A stretch of DNA of 64,000 bases, from NCBI RefSeq assembly GCF_014203665.1, contig NZ_JACHJN010000004.1, positions 655,207 to 719,206 of the forward strand, read 5' to 3'. Positions 1 through 10,257 of this stretch are shown one piece after another (the stretch's first letter is position 1; every line of letters starts with the position of its first letter). The DNA is from Saccharothrix tamanrassetensis (lineage in GTDB: Bacteria; Actinomycetota; Actinomycetes; Mycobacteriales; Pseudonocardiaceae). Both the position numbers and the translations under genes were made by a program. The notes beneath the pieces are model-generated. The model ran no database searches, was not told the DNA's origin, and saw nothing but the letters and a program-made list of their open reading frames with translations.

Positions 1-1779
1 CGCCGCCCGCCGACCGGCCGCGAGTTCCGCCGACGACCGCCCGGCCGGCTCCGCGGACACCGGCAGGTACCCGCTCTGCTCGGCCGCCCGGTGACCCGCT
101 CCGGCGGCCCGCGCACCTTCCGCCGCCACCGGCCGGTACCCACCGGTCTGCTCGGCCGCCCGCCGTCCGGTCTCCGCCCGGGCACCACCGGCCCGAGCAG
201 CGCTCGACCTGGTGCCGGCGCCACCGGCCTGGTCCGCGTCCGTCCCGGCGTGGGAACCGCCGGCCTGGCTCGGGCTCGACCCGGTACGAACACCGCCGGC
301 CTCGCCCGCACCGGACACCGGACGGAACCCGCCGGTCTCGTTCGCCCGCGAACCGACCTGGTCCACACCGGACACGGGGCGGAACCCACCCGTCTGGCTC
401 GCCCGCGAACCCGCTTGGTCCACACCGGACACCGGACGGAACCCACCCGTCTGGGTCGCGGCGGGCACCGCACCGAACCCGGCGGCCTCACCCGACGGCA
501 CCGGCCGGTACCCGCCGGTCTGCTCGGCCGGCGACCCGCGGCGGGCAGCCTGGTCGGCCGCCAGCGCGTCACGGCTGATCATCTCGGTCCGCTCGGCGAT
601 CCGGCTGCGCCGCTGGATCGTGTGCTCGGTCCGGGACGGCTCGGACTTGCGCGCCGCCGCCTCGCGCACCGCGTCGACCCGCGCCGACTCGGCCCGCGCC
701 GGGTCCACCCGCGCGGAGTCGGTGCGAGCCGACCCGCTGCGCGCGTGCGCGGCGTCGACCTGCGCGGCGTCCGCCCGAGCGGTGTCCTGCCGCGCCACCT
801 GCACCTGCGGGGCCCCGCCCCGCGAAGGCTCCTGCCGCGACGCCTCGCCGCGCGAGGTACCGCCGCGTGGAGCTTCCGCCCGCGACACCTCGACCTGCGC
901 GGCCTCCGCCCCGCGCGCGGCAGCGGCCGGCTCGGCCCGCCGGGCCGGTTCCGCCGGACGTGCGGCGGGGGTGGACGAACTCAGCCGACCGGCCAGGTCC
1001 GCCAGGTTGACGCGTTCGGTCGGCTCCGGACCGCCCGGCCGCACCACGACGGCGGGGCGCTGCTGGGTCGCCCGCGCCGGTTCCCGGCGGACGGGTTGCG
1101 CCGCCTCCCGGCGGGCCGGGTCGGGCCGGACGGGTTCGGGACGCCGAACCTGATCTTTGCGGGACGCCTCGTGCGAGACCCGCTCGATCAGCTCCGTCCG
1201 GTCCGCCGAGGGCTTCTCCACGGACTTCTTCACGGTCGTCTTGGCGGGCCCGGCGGTGATGATCCGCTGGTCGCTCACCGTCATCAGCCGGGACTGGTCG
1301 GACAGCGAGCGCATCCGGGTCGACTCGGCGCGCAGCGCCACCCGTTCGACCAGCACCTCGCCGCCGAGCAGGGCTTCCAGGTTCTCCCGCAACGCCCGCA
1401 GCTCGCCGCGCAGCGCCTCCAGGTCGTCCTTCGCCTCTTCCTGCACCCGCTTGCGGGTCTCCGCCTCGATCTCCAGCTCGTACTCGCGACGTGCCGCGAC
1501 CTCGCGCTCCAGCTCCAGCTCGTACACCGACTGGAGGTCCGCGACCTCGTCCTCCCGGTCGGTGATCTGGCGCCGGTAGCGCGCGGCCAGGAACGCCCCG
1601 ACCAGCGCGGCCCACAGGGCGGCGACCACGGCCAGTCTCAGCCAGCGGGCGTTGTCGCTCAGCACCAGCACCGCCGCGGCACCCAGTGCGAGCGCCAATG
1701 CTGCTACCAGCAGTAGTCGCCCGGAGCCACGACCGTGATCTTGCTGCTCGTCGTCCTGCGACGTGCCTCGCCCGGTCAT
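1..1779 (-). CDS. DUF6779-type membrane-anchored protein with repeat tail (partial, 3' end outside window)
   Basis: The frame is open from ATG at 1779 to the window edge (593 codons, no stop seen). Residues about 20-67 hold two hydrophobic segments. A charged, Glu/Arg-rich coiled-coil-like stretch follows (about 70-140), rich in E-L-E-R-E and E-A-E-T-R-K-R. The rest is Pro/Arg/Ala-rich and probably disordered. Between about bases 300 and 480 a 57-base unit is tandemly repeated (19 residues, core TGGFRPVSGVDQ), with looser TGGYRPV copies on both sides. Its place after folK and DUF3180 matches the DUF6779 family of Pseudonocardiales, as I recall it. Function is unknown. A scaffold or envelope role is only a guess from the membrane anchor plus coiled coil. 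Confidence 0.75.
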   Translation of the reverse strand, partial: MTGRGTSQDDEQQDHGRGSGRLLLVAALALALGAAAVLVLSDNARWLRLAVVAALWAALVGAFLAARYRRQITDREDEVADLQSVYELELEREVAARREYELEIEAETRKRVQEEAKDDLEALRGELRALRENLEALLGGEVLVERVALRAESTRMRSLSDQSRLMTVSDQRIITAGPAKTTVKKSVEKPSADRTELIERVSHEASRKDQVRRPEPVRPDPARREAAQPVRREPARATQQRPAVVVRPGGPEPTERVNLADLAGRLSSSTPAARPAEPARRAEPAAAARGAEAAQVEVSRAEAPRGGTSRGEASRQEPSRGGAPQVQVARQDTARADAAQVDAAHARSGSARTDSARVDPARAESARVDAVREAAARKSEPSRTEHTIQRRSRIAERTEMISRDALAADQAARRGSPAEQTGGYRPVPSGEAAGFGAVPAATQTGGFRPVSGVDQAGSRASQTGGFRPVSGVDQVGSRANETGGFRPVSGAGEAGGVRTGSSPSQAGGSHAGTDADQAGGAGTRSSAARAGGARAETGRRAAEQTGGYRPVAAEGARAAGAGHRAAEQSGYLPVSAEPAGRSSAELAAGRRAA

Positions 1780-1829
1780 GGCCACTACCGTACCGGTCAG
1801 TTATCCGATTGAGACCTCCGCGTCGGTAT

Positions 1830-2291
1830 TCACCCGTCCTGCCGGGAATCTTTCGGCGTCCGGCAGCAGTGCTCCAGCCACAACGCCGCGCCGATCAGCG
1901 CGACCGCGCACACGACTCCCACGATCGCGCTGCCCAGGTCGTGGTCGGCGGCCTCGAACTCGCCGCGCACCGGCAGCACGTAGATCAGCACGCCCGCCCA
2001 CGCGCCGGCCATGATCGCGCCGAGCAGTGACGACGCCTTCGCCAGCGCCACCGCCCGGGCCGCGGTCAACGGCTGGACGGGCGCGGTGCCGGGTCTGCGC
2101 TGGATCCGCGCCCGCAACGAGAAGGCCAGCACCAGGTCCACCACCGCGATGACGAGCAGGGTGAACCCGGCGAACGTGGGCAGCGGGGGCAGCGTGTCGT
2201 AGGCGAGCCGCAGCAGCAGGTGCGCGAGCAGGCCCGCGATGAGTCCGGCGGCGAGCAGGTCACGGGGCTTGGTGAACCTCACACACCCCAT
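1830..2291 (-). CDS. DUF3180 family small membrane protein
   Basis: A 153-residue protein with about four hydrophobic segments (roughly residues 12-32, 40-60, 85-108, 120-142) and few soluble parts, as expected for DUF3180. It lies directly downstream of folK, the usual place for this family in actinobacteria. An in-frame GTG at 2282 would give an N-terminus MRFTKPRDL that looks more like relatives as I remember them, so the start could be three codons later. Function is unknown. The 178 bases up to folK contain nothing I can assign. Confidence 0.8.
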   Translation of the reverse strand: MGCVRFTKPRDLLAAGLIAGLLAHLLLRLAYDTLPPLPTFAGFTLLVIAVVDLVLAFSLRARIQRRPGTAPVQPLTAARAVALAKASSLLGAIMAGAWAGVLIYVLPVRGEFEAADHDLGSAIVGVVCAVALIGAALWLEHCCRTPKDSRQDG

Positions 2292-2469
2292 GGTGTCATC
2301 CGGCCGGCGCGGTCCCCCTGCAACGGCCGTGCCGGCGCCGCGACGCCCCCGCGTTCACCGGGCTGCCCCAGTACAACTCGGATGTCGTGCTCAACGACCG
2401 GCGATCACGTACGGACCGCGTGGCCCGTCAACGACTCCGCGCCGACGCCCTACCCGAACCGGCGGGCCG

Positions 2470-2958
2470 TCAGCGGTTGGCCAGCGACAGGTCGTCCCGC
2501 CGCTCGACGCCGGCCACGTCCAGGCCGGCCACGAGGTCCGCTACCCGGCCGTGGCCCGGCAGCACGGCGTCCGGCTCGACGTCCAGCCACGGGACCAGCA
2601 CGGTGGCGCGCTCGAAGGCACCCGGATGCGGGAGCAGGAGTTCGGGGTCATCGGACCGCACGCCGTCCACGGTCACCACGTCGACGTCGAGCGTGCGCGG
2701 CCCCCACCTGCGCTCGCGGACGCGGCCGGCGGCCTGTTCCAGCGCCTGGCCGCGCCGCAGCCAACCCCACTCGTCCACGTCCCCGGCGACGATCAGCACG
2801 GCGTTCAGGAAGTCGTCCTGATCGGTCACGCCCCACGGCGCGGTCTCGTACACCGGGGACACCGCCACCAGGACGTCCGAGAACCCGGAGACGGCCGACC
2901 GGAGGTGCCCGAGCCGATCGCCCAGGTTCGAGCCGATCGACAGCACCGCCCTAGTCAC
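2470..2958 (-). CDS. folK: 2-amino-4-hydroxy-6-hydroxymethyldihydropteridine diphosphokinase
   Basis: Transfers pyrophosphate from ATP to hydroxymethyldihydropterin, the step before dihydropteroate synthase in folate synthesis; cytosolic. The 162-residue length is normal. Family signatures are visible: SIGSNLGDR near the N-terminus, the acceptor-binding [11 protein letters not shown] stretch, and [13 protein letters not shown] with the two aspartates that hold magnesium. The start is GTG at 2958, overlapping the end of folB by 8 nt (GTGACTAG). The gene is the last fol member of the ftsH-folE-folP-folB-folK string and is probably translationally coupled to folB. Confidence 0.96.
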   Translation of the reverse strand: MTRAVLSIGSNLGDRLGHLRSAVSGFSDVLVAVSPVYETAPWGVTDQDDFLNAVLIVAGDVDEWGWLRRGQALEQAAGRVRERRWGPRTLDVDVVTVDGVRSDDPELLLPHPGAFERATVLVPWLDVEPDAVLPGHGRVADLVAGLDVAGVERRDDLSLANR

Positions 2959-3313
2959 GGGTGCGCCTCACGGTGACGGAGACGTCCACGAAGGACAGCG
3001 GGATCGGCGCGGAAGGCTTGTGCACGGTGACTTCGGTCGCCCGCACGCGCAGGTCGGTCATCACCTCGTCGGCGACCTTGCCCGCCACGGTCTCGATCAG
3101 GTCGTACGGCCCGCCGGACACGATGGCCGCCGCGCGCTCGGCCAGTTCGCCGTAGTGCAGCGTCTCGCGCAGGTCGTCGGTGGCCGCCGCCCGCGACAGG
3201 TCGAGCCACGCCGTGACGTCGACCAGGAAGTCCTGGCCGTCGCGCTTCTCGTGCTCGAACACACCGTGGAAGCCGCGCACCCGCAGCCCGCGCAACGTGA
3301 TCCGGTCAGCCAT
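2951..3313 (-). CDS. folB: Dihydroneopterin aldolase
   Basis: Converts dihydroneopterin to hydroxymethyldihydropterin and glycolaldehyde. The protein is 120 residues, the family length. It begins with [19 protein letters not shown], where the GxHGVxxxE core is typical, and carries the YDLIETVA stretch and the [12 protein letters not shown] stretch whose lysine is the general base. ATG at 3313 overlaps the folP stop by 8 nt (ATGGCTGA), and its own stop overlaps folK, so expression is most likely coupled along the operon. Confidence 0.95.
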   Translation of the reverse strand: MADRITLRGLRVRGFHGVFEHEKRDGQDFLVDVTAWLDLSRAAATDDLRETLHYGELAERAAAIVSGGPYDLIETVAGKVADEVMTDLRVRATEVTVHKPSAPIPLSFVDVSVTVRRTRD

Positions 3314-4124
3314 GTCCAGTCCTCCACGCCCTCGCCACGGCCACGGCGTCCAGCGACTTGTCCACGTCGTGCACCCGCACGCCCCACGCGCCCACGAAGG
3401 CCGCCAGCGCCGACACCGCGGCGGTGGCGTCCTCCCGGCCGTCCGGCGTGCGGTCGCCCAGCAGGGCACCCAGGAAACGTTTGCGGGACGCGCCGACCAG
3501 CACCGGGAAGCCCAGGTCCAGCAGCTCGTCCAAGCGGTGCAGCAACTGCCAGTTGTGCGCGGCGTTCTTGGCGAACCCCAGGCCGGGGTCCAGCACGATG
3601 TTGTCGGCGGAGACACCGGCCGCCAGTGCCACGTCGACGCGCGCGCACAGCTCGTCACGCACATCGCGCACCACGTCGTCGTACACGGCGAGGCGGTCCA
3701 TCTCCCGGCTGTGCCCGCGCCAGTGCATCAGCACGTAGGGCACGCCGGCGGACGCCACCACGGACGCCATCTCCGGGTCGGCCAACCCACCGGACACGTC
3801 GTTCACGATCGACGCGCCCGCTTCCAGCGCGGCGACCGCGACCTCGGCCCGCATGGTGTCCACCGACACCGGCACGCCCGCGGCGACCAGTTCGCCGATC
3901 ACCGGGGCCACCCGTGCCGCCTCGATCGCCGGCGGGATCCGGGAGGCGCCCGGACGGGTCGACTCGCCGCCCACGTCGACCACGTCGGCGCCGCGGCGGA
4001 ACATCGCCACCCCGTGCTCGACCGCGTCGGACCGGCCGAGGTACCGGCCGCCGTCGGAGAACGAGTCCGGGGTGACGTTCAGGACGCCCATCACCACGCA
4101 GTGCCCCGGCCGAGGCAAGCTCAC
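3306..4124 (-). CDS. folP: Dihydropteroate synthase
   Basis: Condenses the pterin pyrophosphate with p-aminobenzoate; the target of sulfonamides. It has 272 residues. Visible motifs are [25 protein letters not shown], an NDVSGG loop, DPGLGFAKN and GASRKRF. GTG at 4124 was chosen because it overlaps the folE stop as GTGA, the same coupling used elsewhere in this operon. An internal ATG eleven codons later is a less likely alternative. The gene overlaps folB by 8 nt at its 3' end. Confidence 0.96.
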   Translation of the reverse strand: MSLPRPGHCVVMGVLNVTPDSFSDGGRYLGRSDAVEHGVAMFRRGADVVDVGGESTRPGASRIPPAIEAARVAPVIGELVAAGVPVSVDTMRAEVAVAALEAGASIVNDVSGGLADPEMASVVASAGVPYVLMHWRGHSREMDRLAVYDDVVRDVRDELCARVDVALAAGVSADNIVLDPGLGFAKNAAHNWQLLHRLDELLDLGFPVLVGASRKRFLGALLGDRTPDGREDATAAVSALAAFVGAWGVRVHDVDKSLDAVAVARAWRTGHG

Positions 4125-4749
4125 CGCGTGCGTCCCTTGATCAGCTCGATCGCCTCGGCCCGGGTGGACGCGGACGAGCGGTGCAGGCCGCGCACGGCGG
4201 ACGTGGTGGTCCGCGAGCCGGGCTTGCGGACGCCCCGCATCCCCATGCACAGGTGCTCGGCCTCCACGACCACGATCACCCCGCGCGGGTCCAGCCGGCG
4301 CATCAGGGCGTCCGCGACCTGCGACGTCAGCCGCTCCTGCACCTGCGGGCGCTTCGCGTACAGGTCCACCAGCCGGGCCAGCTTGGACAGGCCGGTGACC
4401 CGGCCGTGCTCGTTCGGGATGTACCCGACGTGCGCCACGCCGTGGAACGGCAGCAGGTGGTGCTCGCAGAACGAGAACATCGGGATGTCGGTGACCAGGA
4501 CGAGTTCCTCGTGGCTCTCGTCGAAGGTCTTCGCCAGCACCGAGTCCGGGTCCGTGTAGAGACCCGCGAACAGCTCCCGGTAGGCGCGCGCGACCCGGGC
4601 CGGGGTGTCCCGCAGGCCTTCCCGTTCCGGGTCCTCGCCGCACGCGAGCAGCAGCTCGCGCACCGCCGCCTCGGCCCGCTTCTGGTCGAACGCCCGCCGC
4701 GTGGAACCGGCCTCCCCGCGGACGGGGAGGCCGGTCTGGTCGATCTCGG

Positions 4750-4753
<4 letters not shown>
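4121..4753 (-). CDS. folE: GTP cyclohydrolase I (FolE type)
   Basis: Opens the imidazole ring of GTP to make dihydroneopterin triphosphate, the first step of tetrahydrofolate synthesis. The protein has 210 residues. Zinc ligands are visible as Cys96 and His99 in FCEHHLLPF and Cys169 in EHLCM, and the active-site stretch [19 protein letters not shown] is intact. GTG at 4753 overlaps the ftsH stop as GTGA. The ftsH-folE link is common in actinobacteria and suggests transcription from the ftsH promoter, as no room for a separate promoter exists. Confidence 0.96.
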
Positions 4754-6960
<2,207 letters not shown>

Positions 6961-7379
6961 TCACTTACGGCCGGCGGGCGGCCTCGACCCTCCCTGACTT
7001 GGTGACGGGCGCGGACGGGCACGACCCGTCCGACCAGCCTACCGCCCGAGGCACGGGCGGGGTGCTCCGCGTGCGGGGCTGTCGCGTCTCGTCCGACCAA
7101 CGGGTGGGCCCCGTCAAGGGTTCCCCGTGGTGACCGCGAACACGCATCCCAGGTCAGAAGGGTTCACCGGATCGGCGAACGGCGTGAACCAGGTGGCGCA
7201 GATCGCCGTAACACTGGTGAGGGGTGTGACGTTACTAGCAGGTAAGAACAGTGTTAGGTCCGTTCGGGTGACGATGAACACGAGCCCTTGTCACCCGAAC
7301 GGCCCGTGCCATCCTCGGCCGTTACTGAGTGTTCATCGCCCACCCGAAAGGGTGAACACCAACCAAAGGTACCCACGGT
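6961..7379. promoter_or_regulatory. Divergent ftsH / VWA-protein intergenic region with TGAAC-type inverted repeats
   Basis: This 419-base gene-free stretch must carry both promoters. It holds GGTTCAC (7161-7167) facing GTGAACC (7184-7190), and a perfect 13-base inverted repeat, CCGTTCGGGTGAC at 7260-7272 against 7290-7302 with a 17-base loop. GATGAACAC at 7273-7281 reappears inverted at 7329-7337 and as GGTGAACAC at 7351-7359. The last pair flanks a CACCC-gaaa-GGGTG hairpin 20 bases before the VWA start. These look like repeated operator sites or a folded mRNA leader; no protein is known to bind here. Confidence 0.5.
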
Positions 7380-9080
7380 ATGTCAGCTCGGACCGATCGT
7401 CCTCCAGGCCGTGCCCGCCGGATCGCACTCCCGATCGGCGCCCTGCTCGGCGTCCTCGCGGCGGGCGGTGTCACCGTCGTCGCACTCCAGACCACCAGCG
7501 GACCCGAGTGCAGGGGCACCGTGCCGCTCAAGGTCGCGGTCACCCCCGCCGCCGAAGAGGTGGTGCGCGGCGCGGCCGACGACTACCAGGCCGGTCAGCC
7601 CGTCGTGGACGGCAAGTGCGTGCAGGTGCAGATCGAAGCGCGCAGCGCGGCCGACGTGTCACACGAGCTGCCGACCGCGCAGATCAACCCGCCCGCGCTG
7701 TGGATCCCGGACTCGTCCATGTGGGCGGCCGAGACCCAGCGCCAGGCCGGCGACCAGGGCTCGGACGCGCCGCGCCTGGAGGTCAGGGACTCGCTGGCGT
7801 CCTCGCCGCTGGTGATCGCCGGCTCGGAGCGGGCGATGACCGCGCTCGGCTGGCCCGTCACACCCGTGAGCTGGTCGAAGGTGGTCGACCCCCGGGTCAC
7901 CGTGACGCTGAGCGACCCCACCACGTCCACCGAGGGCCTGGCCACGCTCGCGGTCGTCCGGGCCCAGTTGGGCAACCCCGACGGCAGCCCCAAGCCGGAA
8001 CTGATCGCCGCGCTGCTGCGGATCGGCCGCAACGCTCAGCCGTCGGTGCGGGACGCGTTCGGCAAGGTCGTGCAGGGCGCGGAGAACGCCCCGGTGTTCA
8101 CCGCGTCCGAGCAGTCGGTGCTGAACGCCAACCGGGCCGCGGGCTCGCGCCGGGTCGTCGCGTCCTACCCGAAGGAGGGGACGGTCAGCTTCGACTTCCC
8201 ACTCGTCCGGGTGAGCCGCAGCGGCGAGTCGGCGGGTACCGCGCAGGCCGCCGAGGGCTTCGAGCAGGCCTTGCGCAGCGGCCGCACCGCCCAGCGGTTC
8301 GCCGAGGCGGGCTACCGCACCGCTGACGGCAAGGCCCCGAACGGCTGGACGAACGAGAAGGACGGTGTGCGCGGCGACGAGGTGACCATGCTGAGCACGC
8401 CGTCCCCGGACCAGGTTTCCGAACTGCTGCGCACGTGGGGCGCGGTGAGCCTGGACACCCGCATCCTGGCCGTGGTGGACGTGTCCGGTTCGATGGCCGA
8501 GAAGATGCAGGGCAGCGAGTTGACCCGGGTCGTCGCGGCGAAGGAAGCGGCCTTGACGGCGCTGTCGATGCTGCCGGACACCTCGGAGATCGGACTCTGG
8601 GCTTTTTCCACGAACAAGAAGCCCAAGGGCTACGTCGAACTCGTGCCCACCGGCCCGCTGGGTGAACCGATCGCGGGCGCACCGCGCCGGACCCAGCTGC
8701 AGAAGGGCGCGGGCACGGTTCCGTCGATGGTCGGCGGTGGCACTTCGCTGAACGACACCGTGCTCGCGGCATTCCGCTACGCGCAGCAGACGTTCAACCC
8801 GGCGAAGATCAACTCGGTCACGATAATGACCGACGGCAGCAACGACGACATCTCCACCATCAAGCTGACCGAACTGCTGGACATCCTCCGCAACGAAGCC
8901 GATCCCGCTCGGCCCGTTCCCATGTTCATGGTGGGATTGGGGCCGGATGCGGATATGGAGGCTTTGAAGCAGATCGCCGGCGCCACGGGCGGGAAGTCGT
9001 ATCAGGCGTTGCAGCCCGACGACATCAAGACCGTGCTGCTGGACGCAATCTCACAACGCCGCTGCCGCCCGAACTGCTGA
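7380..9080 (+). CDS. Exported substrate-binding-like / von Willebrand factor A protein
   Basis: A 566-residue protein with a membrane anchor or signal segment at about 13-36. An extracytoplasmic region (about 45-340) resembles ABC solute-binding proteins, and a C-terminal VWA domain (about 358-560) follows. The VWA metal site is complete: DVSGS at 367-371, the threonine in GGGTSLND, and the aspartate in MTDGSND. Cys at 43 and 80 may pair, and the protein ends CRPNC. AAAGG lies ten bases before ATG. It sits alone on the plus strand, breaking the usual hpt-ftsH order. The ligand is unknown; metal-dependent adhesion or envelope sensing is inferred. Confidence 0.85.
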   Translation: MSARTDRPPGRARRIALPIGALLGVLAAGGVTVVALQTTSGPECRGTVPLKVAVTPAAEEVVRGAADDYQAGQPVVDGKCVQVQIEARSAADVSHELPTAQINPPALWIPDSSMWAAETQRQAGDQGSDAPRLEVRDSLASSPLVIAGSERAMTALGWPVTPVSWSKVVDPRVTVTLSDPTTSTEGLATLAVVRAQLGNPDGSPKPELIAALLRIGRNAQPSVRDAFGKVVQGAENAPVFTASEQSVLNANRAAGSRRVVASYPKEGTVSFDFPLVRVSRSGESAGTAQAAEGFEQALRSGRTAQRFAEAGYRTADGKAPNGWTNEKDGVRGDEVTMLSTPSPDQVSELLRTWGAVSLDTRILAVVDVSGSMAEKMQGSELTRVVAAKEAALTALSMLPDTSEIGLWAFSTNKKPKGYVELVPTGPLGEPIAGAPRRTQLQKGAGTVPSMVGGGTSLNDTVLAAFRYAQQTFNPAKINSVTIMTDGSNDDISTIKLTELLDILRNEADPARPVPMFMVGLGPDADMEALKQIAGATGGKSYQALQPDDIKTVLLDAISQRRCRPNC

Positions 9081-9086
9081 CGACAA

Positions 9087-9163
9087 GAGAACACGGGGCA
9101 CCAACCGGGCGGACCGCTGCACAAACCGTCCCGCGCCCGCACAGACCGGTGCCTCGTGTTCTC
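9087..9163. repeat. Alternative hairpin sharing an arm with module A
   Basis: GAGAACACGGGGCACC at 9087-9102, starting six bases after the VWA stop codon, is complementary to GGTGCCTCGTGTTCTC at 9148-9163 with one mismatch in 16. The right arm is also the outer left arm of module A, so the same strand can pair either upstream or downstream. That arrangement is typical of mutually exclusive RNA folds, but no poly-T tract follows, so a standard rho-independent terminator is not evident. Confidence 0.55.
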
Positions 9164-9281
9164 CCCGTATGGCCTGCCCGGAGGGCTACCACGCTTGTCC
9201 CGGTAGTGCAAGCACGCTTCACCGCTTGCACTACCGGGACAAGCGTGGTCGTCTTTGACAGGCCATGCGGGGAGAACACGA
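9154..9281 (+). repeat. Compound hairpin module A (nested inverted repeats)
   Basis: Outer arms of 23 bases (9154-9176 and 9259-9281) match except for one position, which is a G-T wobble. Inside them lies a perfect 26-base inverted repeat (9188-9213 and 9224-9249) around a 10-base loop. The linkers between outer and inner arms are 11 and 9 bases. Sequence landmarks are TCCCCGTATGGCC in the outer arm and CTTGTCC and TGCAAGC in the inner arm. Module B is the same object in reverse orientation. Confidence 0.85.
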
Positions 9282-9436
9282 CGCCCTTGCTTTTCCTCCC
9301 CGGAGGTCTGCCCAGCGGCGAGCGTCGCTTTTATTACCAGGATCCGCACGGCACTAAGCCTGAAAAGAGTCCTCGCCGGACGGGCAGGCCGCCAAGGATC
9401 CCATAAAAGCCAAAGCCTGAAAGATACGAGCAGCAG
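9282..9436. repeat. 155-base core between hairpin modules A and B
   Basis: The core is less GC-rich than its surroundings and carries a further imperfect inverted repeat: GCTTTTAT then GGATCC on the left (about 9329-9347), and GGATCC then ATAAAAGC on the right (about 9393-9410). AGCCTGAAA occurs twice in the same direction. With modules A and B as long inverted ends, the 416-base unit 9154-9569 has the symmetry of a non-autonomous element, but there is no transposase and I see no clear target-site duplication at its edges. Confidence 0.5.
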
Positions 9437-9569
9437 GCTGTGTGTCATCCCCGCATGGCCCGGTCAAAGACAACCATCCTTGTCCGGGGAATGCAAGCGA
9501 AAAGCGTGCTTGCATTCCCCGGACAAGGATGGTTCGCTGCGCGCAGGCCATACGGGGATGACACACAGC
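9437..9569 (-). repeat. Compound hairpin module B (inverted copy of A)
   Basis: Outer arms of 24 bases (9437-9460 and 9546-9569) have one mismatch. A perfect 27-base inverted repeat lies inside (9472-9498 and 9508-9534) around a 9-base loop. Compared with A, five base differences in the inner stem and two in the outer stem are each matched by a compensating change on the other arm. Asymmetric features show that B is A reversed: the GCATGGCC/GTATGGCC difference between outer arms, the GTCTTTGAC linker, and the ACGCTT loop. Confidence 0.85.
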
Positions 9570-9595
9570 ACGGCAGGAGTGTGCGCTGAGCGCGC

Positions 9596-9664
9596 TGGGG
9601 GTTTCGACGCAGCGGTGTTTGTCGGAGGTCTGGGGTTTCGGCGCAGCGGTGTTTGTCGGAGGTG
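9596..9664. repeat. 34-base tandem direct repeat, two copies
   Basis: A unit containing GCAGCGGTGTTTGTCGGAGG occurs twice with a period of 34 bases (core starts near 9609 and 9643), ending about 25 bases before the stop of the convergent hpt gene. It is next to module B but not part of its hairpin. The role is unknown. Confidence 0.7.
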
Positions 9665-9689
9665 TCTGACGCGGGGAGTCCCGCTGGTG

Positions 9690-10241
9690 TCAGCTGGAGT
9701 AGACCTTCGGGTCCAGGGTGCCGATGTAGGGCAGGTCCCGGTAGCGCTCGGAGTAGTCGAGGCCGTAGCCGACCACGAATTCGTTGGGGATTTCGAAGCC
9801 CACGTACTTCACCGGGACGTCCACCTTGACGGCGTCCGGTTTGCGGAGCAGCGAGCAGACCTCCAGCGAGCGCGGCTTGCGCGACGCCAGGTTCTTGAGC
9901 AGCCAGGACAGCGTCAGGCCGGAGTCGATGATGTCCTCGACGATGATCACGTCCCGGTCCACGATGTCCCGGTCGAGGTCCTTCAGGATGCGTACCACCC
10001 CGGAGGACGAGGTGGACGAGCCGTAAGAGCTGACCGCCATGAACTCCAGCTGCACGGGCACCGGGAGTGCCCTGGCCAGATCGGTCATGAACATCACCGC
10101 GCCCTTGAGCACGGTGATCAAGACGAGGTCGGACCCGCCGTCGGCCGGGTAGTCGGCCGCGACCTTGTTGGCCAGCTCCGTGACCTTGTCGCTGATCTCC
10201 TGCTCGGTGATGAGCACGGAGGCGATGTCGCCGTCGTACAC
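9690..10241 (-). CDS. hpt: Hypoxanthine phosphoribosyltransferase
   Basis: Salvages hypoxanthine and guanine to IMP and GMP using PRPP; cytosolic. The protein has 183 residues. The PRPP-binding motif [18 protein letters not shown] is typical, as are the [11 protein letters not shown] and [20 protein letters not shown] stretches. GTG at 10241 was chosen because AAAAGGGGA stands seven bases upstream and the codons before it are not conserved-looking. It follows tilS by 16 bases, the usual tilS-hpt order. In relatives ftsH follows hpt; here the VWA gene and the hairpin island intervene. Confidence 0.95.
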   Translation of the reverse strand: MYDGDIASVLITEQEISDKVTELANKVAADYPADGGSDLVLITVLKGAVMFMTDLARALPVPVQLEFMAVSSYGSSTSSSGVVRILKDLDRDIVDRDVIIVEDIIDSGLTLSWLLKNLASRKPRSLEVCSLLRKPDAVKVDVPVKYVGFEIPNEFVVGYGLDYSERYRDLPYIGTLDPKVYSS

Positions 10242-10257
10242 GGACGATCCCCTTTTG

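Larger units (their letters stand above)
9081..9689. other. Gene-free island of nested palindromes between the VWA gene and hpt
   Basis: No credible gene lies here; the frames that stay open read through inverted repeats and have mirror-image versions on the other strand. From left to right it holds a 16-base hairpin arm pair (9087-9163), hairpin module A (9154-9281), a 155-base core, hairpin module B (9437-9569, reverse orientation of A), and two copies of a 34-base direct repeat before the hpt stop. The flanking genes converge here (VWA plus, hpt minus), so the RNA of either could extend into it. See the separate entries. Confidence 0.8.

Noticed and set aside
9002..9448. Open frames of 70-150 codons across the palindromic island on both strands
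   Set aside because: They read through inverted repeats and produce near-mirror peptides on opposite strands; no ribosome sites or recognisable domains. They are by-products of the hairpins.
9154..9569. Classic insertion sequence
   Set aside because: Inverted ends exist but there is no transposase and no clear target duplication; reported instead as an unclassified palindromic element.
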